A DNA stretch of 64,000 nucleotides from Methylobacterium sp. UNC378MF. Lineage in GTDB: Bacteria > Pseudomonadota > Alphaproteobacteria > Rhizobiales > Beijerinckiaceae. The stretch lies in the NCBI RefSeq assembly GCF_900103195.1, contig NZ_FMWU01000021.1:61030-125029 (forward strand), read 5' to 3'. Positions within the stretch are counted from its first letter, which is position 1. Each line of letters begins with the position of its first letter. A model generated the notes under the pieces. It had not been told where the DNA came from. It saw nothing but the letters and a program-made list of their open reading frames with translations, and searched no databases. Of this stretch, positions 42,064 through 49,954 are shown one piece after another. The position numbers and the translations under genes are program-made.

Positions 42064-43725
42064 ATGACCATCAAACTGAGGCTGCTCGCACTCCTGGCCG
42101 TCATGGGCCTGCTCCTGCTCGGCTGCGCGACCATGGGCAACCTCGCGCTTCATTGGAGCCATCAGAGCTTCAAGACCGTGTTCGACGACCGCGTGATCTG
42201 TCTCCGGCAGTTCAGCATCATCCGCGACGCCTATGACGACCTGACCGACGTCTCGCGCCTGCTGCGCAGCAAGCAGATCGAACCGGTTCAGGCCAAGGAG
42301 AAGATCGAGCGGGATCTGTCGAACCTGCACGCGGAATTTTCGGCCTATCTGGCGACCTACCTGACCCCGGAAGAAGAAATCCTTGCCCAGGACCTGAAGG
42401 GGCGGGTCGACCGGAATGACGCGATCGCCGCCGAGATCCTCAAGCGTCTCGCCGCCGGTGCCGCTTCGGATTTCGAGACGCCGTATGCGGATCTGCTGAA
42501 GAACATGCAGGCCACAACCGCGACGCTGAGCAAGCTGACCACGTTGCAGGTCCGTGAAGCCGAGACGGAATTCCATCGCTCCGAGACGACCGCGGGCTGG
42601 TCGCGCCTCGCGCTGCTGGCCGCTCTCGTCCTCGCGGCACTCAGCATCGCCTACGGCGTCTACACGATCGTCGTGCAGGTCATCCGGCCGCTGGCCGGGA
42701 TGACGGCGACGATGACCCGCCTCGCCACCGGCGAGCTCGAGGCGCCCGTCACGGGCGCGGCGCGCGCGGACGAGATCGGCGGGATGGCCCGGGCCGTCCA
42801 GGTCTTCAAGGCGGCGATGATCGCCAAGCGGGACGCGGATGCCGCAGCCGCGACCGAGAATGCCGCGAAGATGCGGCGTGCCCAGGTGCTGGACGATGCG
42901 ACGCGCGCCTTCCAGATTCAGGTTACGCAGCTCACGCACAGCCTGTCCTCGGCGGCCACCGAGATGGAGGCGACCGCCCAGACGATGAGCCGCACGGCCG
43001 ATCAGACGGCGGGGCAGTCCATGAGCGTCGCCTCGGCCGCCGAGCAGACCTCCGCCAACGTCCAGACCGTGGCGGCGGCGAGCGAGGAGATGGCGGCCTC
43101 CATCGGCGAGATCGCCCAGCAGGTCGCCCGCTCCACCGCGATGGCCGAGCGGGCCGCCGCGGATGCCGCCCAGTCGAGCACGATCGTGCGCGGGCTGGCC
43201 GAGGGCGCCGAGAAGATCGGCGCGGTGGTCGGCCTGATTTCCGGGATCGCCGCGCAGACGAACCTGCTGGCCCTCAACGCCACGATCGAGGCCGCTCGCG
43301 CGGGCGAGGCGGGGCGCGGCTTTGCCGTCGTCGCCGGCGAGGTCAAGGAACTGGCCTCGCAGACGGCGCGCGCGACGGAAACCATCGCCGCTCAGGTCAC
43401 CGCCATCCAGGGCGAGACACGCGAGGCCGTCGCGGCCATCCAGTCGATCGGCGCGACCATCACCGAACTGCGCGAGATCGCCGTCAGCGTCGCCGCCGCC
43501 ATGGAGGAACAGGGTGCGGCGACCCAGGAGATCGTCCGCAACGTCACGCAGGCTGCCCAGGGCACCCAATCGGTCACCGTCAGCATCGGCGGCGTCACGC
43601 AGGCCGCCAGCGAGACCGGTGCCGCCTCGTCGCAGGTGCTCACCGCCGCCTCCGAGCTGTCGCGCCAGTCGGAGCAGCTCGGTGCCGAGGTGTCCGGCTT
43701 CCTCGCCACGGTCCGGGCGGCCTGA
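42064..43725 (+). CDS. Methyl-accepting chemotaxis protein
   Basis: Membrane chemoreceptor, 553 residues from ATG 42064 (start of MTIKLRLLALLAVMGLLLLG). TM1 (about 5-25) leads to a periplasmic four-helix bundle of about 150 residues. TM2 (LALLAALVLAALSIAYGVYT) is followed by HAMP (VIRPLAGMTATMTRLATGEL) and the signalling domain with the conserved hairpin tip IAAQTNLLALNATIEAARAG and GFAVVAGEVKELASQTARAT. Methylation-type Glu/Gln pairs flank the tip. No C-terminal CheR-tethering pentapeptide is present. No che genes are adjacent, so it is an orphan receptor. Ligand unknown. Confidence 0.94.
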   Translation: MTIKLRLLALLAVMGLLLLGCATMGNLALHWSHQSFKTVFDDRVICLRQFSIIRDAYDDLTDVSRLLRSKQIEPVQAKEKIERDLSNLHAEFSAYLATYLTPEEEILAQDLKGRVDRNDAIAAEILKRLAAGAASDFETPYADLLKNMQATTATLSKLTTLQVREAETEFHRSETTAGWSRLALLAALVLAALSIAYGVYTIVVQVIRPLAGMTATMTRLATGELEAPVTGAARADEIGGMARAVQVFKAAMIAKRDADAAAATENAAKMRRAQVLDDATRAFQIQVTQLTHSLSSAATEMEATAQTMSRTADQTAGQSMSVASAAEQTSANVQTVAAASEEMAASIGEIAQQVARSTAMAERAAADAAQSSTIVRGLAEGAEKIGAVVGLISGIAAQTNLLALNATIEAARAGEAGRGFAVVAGEVKELASQTARATETIAAQVTAIQGETREAVAAIQSIGATITELREIAVSVAAAMEEQGAATQEIVRNVTQAAQGTQSVTVSIGGVTQAASETGAASSQVLTAASELSRQSEQLGAEVSGFLATVRAA

Positions 43726-43729
43726 GGTC

Positions 43730-43790
43730 CCTCCGGGAGACCGGGGGCGGACCGCCCGTCCCCGTCAGGCGGGATCGCCGCGCCCGGAGG
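43730..43790. terminator. Possible bidirectional terminator between mcp and dppF
   Basis: Perfect 8-bp arms CCTCCGGG (43730-43737) and CCCGGAGG (43783-43790) enclose an inner GGGCG/CGCCC hairpin. The structure sits between two convergent genes. No T run is present on either strand. Confidence 0.4.
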
Positions 43791-43811
43791 ATTGTCCGGG
43801 TGCAGGCCTGG

Positions 43812-44792
43812 TCAGGCTCGCCCCTCCTCGACGGCATGGCAGGCGACGCCGTCGAGGAGCGCCGGCACCTCGGTCCGGCACCGGTCGTTGGCCAGCGGAC
43901 AGCGCGGATTGAAGGTGCAGCCGGGTGGCGGGTCGATCGGGTTCGGGATCTCGCCGGAGACCGGCACCCGGGCGCGGCCGACATGGGCGAGGTCGGGCAC
44001 CGCGTCGAGGAGCATCCGCGTGTAGGGATGGCGGGGTGCGGCGAACAGGTCCCGCGCGGACGCGACCTCCACGAGGCGGCCGAGATACATCACCCCCACC
44101 CGGGTCGCCATGTGGCGGACCACGGCGAGGTTGTGGGAGATGAACAGGTAGGTCAGCCCGAGCCGGTCCTGCAGGTCGCGCATCAGGTTGAGGATCTGCG
44201 CCTGCACCGAGACGTCCAGCGCCGAGGTCGGCTCGTCACCGACCAGGAACTCGGCCTGGCTCGCCAGCGCCCGGGCGATCGCCACCCGCTGGCGCTGCCC
44301 GCCGGAGAATTCGTGCGGGTACTTTTTGGCGTCATCTGCGTGAAGGCCGACCAAGCCGAGCAGCTCGGCCACCCGGGCGCGGATCGCCGCCTCCCCCTGG
44401 ATCAGGTTGAAGGCCCGGATCGGCTCGGCGATGATCTTGCCCACCCGCCAGCGCGGGTTCATCGAGGCGTAAGGGTCCTGGAAGATCATCTGGATGCGCG
44501 CCCGCAGGCGGCGGCGTGCCGCGGCCTGGCGCGGATCGGTCATCGAGACGCCGGTGATCGTCACCTCGCCGGCCGAGGGCGGCAGCAGGCCGACCACCAT
44601 CCGGGCCACGGTCGATTTGCCGGAGCCGGATTCGCCGACGATCGCGAAGGTTTCGCCCTTCTCGATCGTGAAGCCGACCCGATCCACCGCCGTGAGGAAT
44701 TTGCGCGGCTCGCGCTCGATCACCCGGTTGAGCCAGGGTTTCGACACGTCGAACCGGCGGCGCAGGTCGGTGACTTCGACGTAGGCGCTCAC
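43812..44792 (-). CDS. dppF: Dipeptide ABC transporter ATP-binding protein DppF-like
   Basis: Second ATPase of a peptide/nickel-type importer, 326 residues. Seen: Walker A GESGSGKSTVARMVVGLL, Q-loop MIFQDPYASMNPRW, signature EFSGGQRQRVAIARAL, Walker B FLVGDEPTSALDVS, the switch His in FISHNLAVV, and the oligopeptide/dipeptide C-terminal domain with cysteines (CTFNPRCPLANDRCRTE) that in relatives binds an Fe-S cluster. The start is GTG 44792, overlapping the dppD stop (GTGA). Last gene of the operon. The substrate may be peptides, or another small solute transported by this family. Confidence 0.93.
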   Translation of the reverse strand: MSAYVEVTDLRRRFDVSKPWLNRVIEREPRKFLTAVDRVGFTIEKGETFAIVGESGSGKSTVARMVVGLLPPSAGEVTITGVSMTDPRQAAARRRLRARIQMIFQDPYASMNPRWRVGKIIAEPIRAFNLIQGEAAIRARVAELLGLVGLHADDAKKYPHEFSGGQRQRVAIARALASQAEFLVGDEPTSALDVSVQAQILNLMRDLQDRLGLTYLFISHNLAVVRHMATRVGVMYLGRLVEVASARDLFAAPRHPYTRMLLDAVPDLAHVGRARVPVSGEIPNPIDPPPGCTFNPRCPLANDRCRTEVPALLDGVACHAVEEGRA

Positions 44793-45769
44793 GCTGCGCG
44801 CTCCGCTGCATCGTACAGGTGACAGGCGACCCGGCTCGCGTCGACTGGGATCGGCTCCGGCCGCTCGACGCGGCATCGTGAAAAAACCTTCGGGCAGCGC
44901 GGGTTGAAGGCGCAGCCCTTCGGGATGGCGGTGAGCCGCGGCATCGAGCCGGGGATCTGGCTGAGCCGGTCGGCCTCCTGCGACAGGGTCGGGATCGCCC
45001 CCATCAGGCCGACCGCGTAGGGGTGGTGCGGCTTGGCGATCACCGAGGCGACCGGGCCGATCTCGGCCACCCGCCCGGCATACATCACCGCGACCCGGTC
45101 GGCGGCCTCGGCGATCACGCCCATGTCGTGGGTCACCAGCATCACTGCGGTACCGTGCTCGCGGCACAGGCGCTTCAGCAGCGTGATGATCTGGGCCTGG
45201 ACCGAGACGTCGAGCGCCGTGGTCGGCTCGTCCGCGATGATCAGCTCGGGCTCGGCGGCGAGCGCGAGCGCGATCACCACCCGCTGGCGCATGCCGCCGG
45301 AGAATTCGTGCGGGTAGCCGTCGATGCGCCGCTCCGGCGCCGGGATGCCGACCTCGGCCAAGAGGTCGATGGCGCGGCTGCGGGCGGCCCGGCCCGACAG
45401 GTCGGTGTGGGTCCGCAGGGTCTCGACGATCTGGTCGCCGACCCGGAACAGCGGGTCGAGCGAGGTCAGCGGATCCTGGAAGATCATGCCGATGCGCCGG
45501 CCCCGCACCCGCCGCATCGCCTCGGGGGAGAGATTGTCGATGCGCTCGCCGCGCAGGCGGATCTCGCCGCCGGCGATCCGGCCGGGGCGGTCGATCAGCC
45601 CGATCACCGCCGAGCCGGTGACCGACTTGCCGGCCCCGGATTCGCCGACGACGCCCAGGATCTCGCCGCGGCCGATGTCGAACGAGACCCGGTCGATGGC
45701 GGTGAGCGGCCCGCGGCGGGTGTCGAAGGCGACCGTGAGGTCGCGCACGGAGAGGATGGTCTCGCTCAT
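44789..45769 (-). CDS. dppD: Dipeptide ABC transporter ATP-binding protein DppD-like
   Basis: First ATPase of the importer, 326 residues. Seen: Walker A GESGAGKSVTGSAVIGL, Q-loop MIFQDPLTSLDPLFRVGDQI, signature EFSGGMRQRVVIALALAAEP, Walker B IIADEPTTALDVS, switch LVTHDMGVIAEAAD, and the C-terminal cysteine motif CAFNPRCPKVFSRCRVE. It pairs with DppF to energise import. Its ATG overlaps the dppC stop (ATGA), and its stop overlaps dppF, so the three genes are tightly coupled. Confidence 0.93.
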   Translation of the reverse strand: MSETILSVRDLTVAFDTRRGPLTAIDRVSFDIGRGEILGVVGESGAGKSVTGSAVIGLIDRPGRIAGGEIRLRGERIDNLSPEAMRRVRGRRIGMIFQDPLTSLDPLFRVGDQIVETLRTHTDLSGRAARSRAIDLLAEVGIPAPERRIDGYPHEFSGGMRQRVVIALALAAEPELIIADEPTTALDVSVQAQIITLLKRLCREHGTAVMLVTHDMGVIAEAADRVAVMYAGRVAEIGPVASVIAKPHHPYAVGLMGAIPTLSQEADRLSQIPGSMPRLTAIPKGCAFNPRCPKVFSRCRVERPEPIPVDASRVACHLYDAAERAA

Positions 45770-46737
45770 TGCAGCTTCGGATTGAGCGCGTCGCGCAGCC
45801 AATCCCCCAGGAGGTTGATGGCGATCACGAGGCCGGCGAGCGCCAGCCCGGGGAAGGCGACGATCCACCACTCGCCGGAGAACAGGAAGCGGTTGCCGGT
45901 GCGGATCAAAGTGCCCAGCGACGGCATGGTCTCGGGCAGGCCGGTGCCGAGGAACGACAGGGTCGCCTCGGTGATGATCGCGAGCGCCAAGTTGATCGTC
46001 GCGATGACGAAGACCGGGCCGGTGACGTTCGGCAGGACGTGGCGGACCAGGATCACCGGCGGCGACAGGCCGATCAGCCGCGCCGCCTGCACGTAATCCT
46101 TGCCCTTCTCGACCATCACGGAGGAGCGCACGGTCCGGGCGTACTGCACCCAGAAGGACAGGCCGATCGACACCACGATCAGCCCGATCAGCGGCCCGAC
46201 GTCGAGCGCGCTGCCGAAGCTCGCCTTGGCGACGCCGTCCACCACCAGGGCGATCAGGATCGCCGGGAAGGTGAGCTGCACGTCGGCGACCCGCATGATC
46301 AGCGTGTCGACGGCCCCGCCCGCGTAGCCGGCGATCAGGCCGAGCGCGATGCCGAGGATGCCGGAGGTCACCACCCCGAGCACGCCGACGATCAGCGACA
46401 GGCGCAGGCCGTACAGCACCGCCGAGAGCACGTCCCGGCCCTGGTCGTCGGTGCCGAGATAGTAGGGCGCCTGTCCGTCCGCCTGCCAGATCGGCGGCAG
46501 GTTGGAGTTGATCAGGTCGAGCTGGGCCGGGTCGTACGGGTTCTGCGGGGCGACCAGGGGGGCCGCGAAGGCGAGTGCGACCATCAGAACCGTGGCGATC
46601 AGCGCCGCCACAGCGGTTTTCGAGCGCAGAAAGTTCGCCAGCAGGTCGGAATCCCGCCAGCGCGCGAGCCGCGAGGGCTTCGCCTCCGGCAGCGGCACCG
46701 GCGGGGCATCGCCCGCGTCGAGATCGTATCCGCTCAT
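45766..46737 (-). CDS. dppC: Dipeptide ABC transporter permease DppC-like
   Basis: Inner-membrane permease, 323 residues with about six helices. The N-terminal OppC_N segment (RSKTAVAALIATVLMVALAF) is followed by LGTDDQGRDVLSAVLYGLRL and the EAA loop region DYVQAARLIGLSPPVILVRHV, which contacts the ATPases. ATG 46737 has GAGGGG seven bases upstream. A palindromic repeat separates it from dppB, so dppC may be partly uncoupled from the upstream genes. Confidence 0.93.
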   Translation of the reverse strand: MSGYDLDAGDAPPVPLPEAKPSRLARWRDSDLLANFLRSKTAVAALIATVLMVALAFAAPLVAPQNPYDPAQLDLINSNLPPIWQADGQAPYYLGTDDQGRDVLSAVLYGLRLSLIVGVLGVVTSGILGIALGLIAGYAGGAVDTLIMRVADVQLTFPAILIALVVDGVAKASFGSALDVGPLIGLIVVSIGLSFWVQYARTVRSSVMVEKGKDYVQAARLIGLSPPVILVRHVLPNVTGPVFVIATINLALAIITEATLSFLGTGLPETMPSLGTLIRTGNRFLFSGEWWIVAFPGLALAGLVIAINLLGDWLRDALNPKLQ

Positions 46738-46788
46738 CGGCCGCCCCTCACGCCCTGTCCGGTTGAAGGCTTTGGGGCGGTAGCGGCC

Positions 46789-46876
46789 GTCCTTGCGCGC
46801 GAAGCGAAGCAATCCAGGAGCGCCACGCCGACCGAACGCGCGCTGCCCTGGGTCGCTTCGCCATGCTCGCGATGAC
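46789..46876. repeat. Palindromic intergenic repeat, copy 4, inside the dpp operon
   Basis: An 88-bp copy with left arm GTCCTTGCGCGCGAAGCGAA and right arm GGTCGCTTCGCCATGCTCGC then GATGAC; both arms are more diverged than copies 1 and 2. It lies in the 178-bp gap between dppB and dppC, which otherwise are co-directional. Confidence 0.8.
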
Positions 46877-46915
46877 GGCGGAGGGGCAGGCAAGCGGAGC
46901 AGGTCATGTCCGGTC

Positions 46916-47896
46916 TCATGCCGCGCGCCCGGTCGAGAGCCGCAGGCGCGGATCGACCACCGTGTAGAGGATGTCGACCACGAGATTGATGGTCACGAAG
47001 ATCAGCGCGACGAGCAGCAGGTACGCGGACATGATCGGGATATCGACGTTCTGCACGGCCTGGACGAAGAGCAGGCCCATGCCGGGCCACTGGAACACCG
47101 TCTCGGTGATGATCGAGAAGGCGATGACCGAGCCGAGCTGCAGCCCCGCGATGGTGATCACCGGCACGAGGGTGTTCTTCAGGGCGTGGCGCAGGTGGAC
47201 GGCCCGGGTGGTGAGCCCCCGCGCCCGGGCGAAGCGGATGTAGTCGGTGCGCAGCACCTCCAGCATCTCGGCGCGCACGAGCCGCATGATCAGCGTCATC
47301 TGGAACAGGCCCAGCGTCACCGACGGCAGGATCAGCGCCTTGAGCCCGGAGGCGGTGAGGAAGCCGGTGGTCCACCAGCCGAGCCGCACCGTGTCGCCGC
47401 GCCCGTAGGAGGGCAGCCAGCCCAGCGTCACCGAGAACAGGTAGATCAGCAGGATGCCGATCAGGAAGGTCGGCAGGCTGATCCCGATCAGAGAGACCGC
47501 CTGGAACAGGCCGGCGATCCAGGAATCCCGCCGAAGCGCGCAGTACACGCCCATCAGGATCCCCACCACCAGGGCGAAGACCGTGGCGCAGAAGGCGAGT
47601 TCCAGCGTCGCCGGCATGCGCTCGGCCAAGAGCTGCGAGACCGGCTGCCGGAATTGGTACGAGATGCCGAACTGCCCCCGCACCACGCTGCCGGCGTAGC
47701 GGACGAACTGGACCAGAACCGGGTCGTCGAGGCCGAGATCCGTCCGGATCTGGGCCCGCTCGGCCGCGGTGGTGTCGGGTCCGACGATCTGGTTCACGGG
47801 ATCGCCCGCGAACCGGAACATCGCGAAGGCGATGAGCCCGACGACCGCGAGGACCGCGGCCGCCTGGATCACCCGGCGCAGCAGGAAGGCGAGCAC
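46916..47896 (-). CDS. dppB: Dipeptide ABC transporter permease DppB-like
   Basis: Inner-membrane permease, 326 residues. It starts MLAFLLRRVIQAAAVLAVVG and has the family's GDPVNQIVGPDTT segment, LGLDDPVLVQFVRYAGSVVR, GISLPTFLIGILLIYLFSV, the EAA loop DYIRFARARGLTTRAVHLRH and ITETVFQWPGMGLLFVQAV. It follows dppA after 9 bp. Confidence 0.94.
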   Translation of the reverse strand: MLAFLLRRVIQAAAVLAVVGLIAFAMFRFAGDPVNQIVGPDTTAAERAQIRTDLGLDDPVLVQFVRYAGSVVRGQFGISYQFRQPVSQLLAERMPATLELAFCATVFALVVGILMGVYCALRRDSWIAGLFQAVSLIGISLPTFLIGILLIYLFSVTLGWLPSYGRGDTVRLGWWTTGFLTASGLKALILPSVTLGLFQMTLIMRLVRAEMLEVLRTDYIRFARARGLTTRAVHLRHALKNTLVPVITIAGLQLGSVIAFSIITETVFQWPGMGLLFVQAVQNVDIPIMSAYLLLVALIFVTINLVVDILYTVVDPRLRLSTGRAA

Positions 47897-47905
47897 GCCC
47901 GGCCC

Positions 47906-49522
47906 CTACTGCGGATCCTTCGACACCCAGTAGAGCAGGAGCAGGTTATCGGCGCGCTGGGTCAGGTGGACCTTCTTGGAGACGCCCCAGGCCAAAGCCT
48001 GCTGGTGCAGCGGGATGTAGCCCCAGTCGGCGTTGAGGACATCGAAGCCCTCCTTGATCAGGGCGTCGCGCTTGGTCTTGTCGGTCTCGCCCTCGACCTT
48101 GTCGGCGATCTCATCGATCTTCGGGTCGCAGTAGCCCGCAAGGTTCCAGCCGCCGCGGCCCGACTTGTCGCCGGGCTTCCGGCAGCCGACGATCTCGTAG
48201 AGGATGTTGTGGCTGTCGAGCGAGGACGGGGTCCAGCCGAGCAGGTAGAACGAGGTGTCGTAGGCCGGCGCCAGAACCTTGGCGAAGTACTTGGCCTTCG
48301 GCTGGGCGTTGAGGTTCACCTTGACGTTGATGCGGGCCAGCATCGAGACCACCGCCTGGCAGATCGCCTCGTCGTTGACGTAGCGGTCGTTGGGGCAATC
48401 CATGGTCAGCGAGAACCCGTCCGGGTAGCCGGCCTGGGCCATCAGCTCCTTGGCCTTCTTGAGGTCGGTGGCCGGGCGCTTGAACTCGGCGCCACGGTCG
48501 TAGAGCGCCGGGGCGATCATCAGTGCGGAGGGCACCGCCTGCCCGCGCATCACGCGCTTGGCGATCGTGTCCTCGTCGATGGCGAGGTAGAAGGCCTCGC
48601 GCACCTTGATGTCCTTGAACGGGTTCTTGCCCTTGACGCTCGAATCCTTGAGCTCGTCCCGGTCCTGGTCCATGCCCAGGAAGATCGTGCGGAGTTCAGG
48701 GCCGGCCATCACGGTGGCGGTGCCGCTGGCATTGACCCGCTGCTGGTCCTGCAGCGGCACGGGGTCGATCCAGTCGACCTCGCCCGAGAGGAGCGCGGCG
48801 ACGCGGGTCGCCGGGTTGGCGATGGTGGTCAGCACCGCCTCGTCGAGGTTCGACTCGACCTTGCCCCAGTAGCCGTCGAACTTCTTGAAGACGGTCTTCA
48901 CGCCGGGCTGGTGCTCGGCGATCACGAACGGGCCGGTGCCGTTCTCGTGCAGGGTGGCGTAGCTCGGGCTGGTGGCGCTGGGCGGCGTCGGCTGGACGAC
49001 GCCGTTCTTCTCGGACCACGCCTTCGACATGATCACCCAGGTCGGGAACTGGGCGATGGCGATGGGGTTCGGCTTCTTCAGCACCATGTCGACGGTGTAG
49101 TCGTCGACCTTCACGAACTCGGCGTCGGCCGGGACGTTGGTGGTGAAGTTCGAGCCCGGGGCGCGGACCCGCTGGGCGGAGAAGATCACGTCGTCGGCGG
49201 TGAAGGGCGAGCCGTCGTGGAACTTGACGTTCTTGCGCAGGTGGAAGCGCCAGCGGGTCGGCTCGGGCGTCTCCCAGGATTCGGCGAGCGCGGGCGCGAA
49301 TTTCAGGTTCTTGTCGAGGGTGACGAGGGGCTCGTAGGCCGCCTCCTGCATCCCTTCCGTGAAGCTCTCCTTGAGGGAGTACGGATCGAGGGATTTCAGG
49401 TCACCCTGGAAGGCGAAGCGGAACACGTTGGCGGCCTGCGCGGGCAGCGCGGCGAACGCGAACGTCGCGACCGCGACCGCGGACACGCCGCGGGCGAGAA
49501 TCTTCAGGGCAGAACGGGACAA
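47906..49522 (-). CDS. dppA: Dipeptide ABC transporter substrate-binding protein DppA-like
   Basis: Periplasmic solute-binding protein (SBP family 5), 538 residues. The chosen start is TTG 49522 with GGAG six bases upstream. It gives a normal signal peptide (SRSALKILARG, then VSAVAVATFAFAALPAQA); no ATG is available near it. Seen: FRFAFQGDLKSLDPYSLKES, the family signature FAPALAESWETPEPTRWRFH with NVKFHDGSPFTADDVIFSAQ, GTGPFVIAEHQPGV and KVREAFYLAIDEDTIAKRVM. A cysteine pair may form a disulfide (CPNDRYVNDEAIC). Ligand specificity is not readable; family members bind peptides, heme, nickel or glutathione. Confidence 0.93.
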   Translation of the reverse strand: MSRSALKILARGVSAVAVATFAFAALPAQAANVFRFAFQGDLKSLDPYSLKESFTEGMQEAAYEPLVTLDKNLKFAPALAESWETPEPTRWRFHLRKNVKFHDGSPFTADDVIFSAQRVRAPGSNFTTNVPADAEFVKVDDYTVDMVLKKPNPIAIAQFPTWVIMSKAWSEKNGVVQPTPPSATSPSYATLHENGTGPFVIAEHQPGVKTVFKKFDGYWGKVESNLDEAVLTTIANPATRVAALLSGEVDWIDPVPLQDQQRVNASGTATVMAGPELRTIFLGMDQDRDELKDSSVKGKNPFKDIKVREAFYLAIDEDTIAKRVMRGQAVPSALMIAPALYDRGAEFKRPATDLKKAKELMAQAGYPDGFSLTMDCPNDRYVNDEAICQAVVSMLARINVKVNLNAQPKAKYFAKVLAPAYDTSFYLLGWTPSSLDSHNILYEIVGCRKPGDKSGRGGWNLAGYCDPKIDEIADKVEGETDKTKRDALIKEGFDVLNADWGYIPLHQQALAWGVSKKVHLTQRADNLLLLYWVSKDPQ

Positions 49523-49784
49523 TCGGATCTCCGGGACCGTGAAAGTTGAGCGCAGGCCGTCCCGCCTAAGCGGTGGTTGAGGCTTAGACCGGCCACTGCG
49601 CGTCGGCAAACCGCCAGCGCGCGGCGCCCACAGCAAGGTTCGGACCAGGGGGATCGATTGATGGGCCAATCTCGGCGGTATCGAAGGCTGTTCGGACGTT
49701 TTCGGCGGAAGGATCGAACGCCAAGCGCCGTGCGCTGCCCCTGCGGAGGCCGCGATGTTCACGCATCGCTGGCCGACACGCGCT
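49523..49784. other. Upstream region of dppA
   Basis: About 260 bp without a supported gene. It must carry the dppA promoter, but no -35/-10 pair stands out. Confidence 0.4.
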
Positions 49785-49894
49785 CTCCTCCCCCTTATGG
49801 GGAGGAGTTGGAGGTGGGGGTGGTTCAGTGGGCACCGTCACGCTCGATCCGGCACCACCCCCACCCCTAACCCCCTCCCCACAAGGGGGAGGGG
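49785..49894. repeat. Second type of palindromic repeat
   Basis: A 110-bp element. The left arm has CTCTCCTCCCCCTTATGGGG and GGAGGTGGGGGTGG; the right arm has CCACCCCCACCCCTAACCCC and CTCCCCACAAGGGGGAGGGG. The arms are mutual complements, and each also contains its own small CCCC-TTAT-GGGG or CCCC-ACAA-GGGG hairpin. It is unrelated to the four ~88-bp copies. Similar C/G-tract palindromes are scattered in many alphaproteobacterial genomes. Confidence 0.75.
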
Positions 49895-49954
49895 AAAAGT
49901 GCTTTGCTTGTTCAGGGTTTAGTCTCGGCACACCGCATAGCGGCGGCAGTCCTC

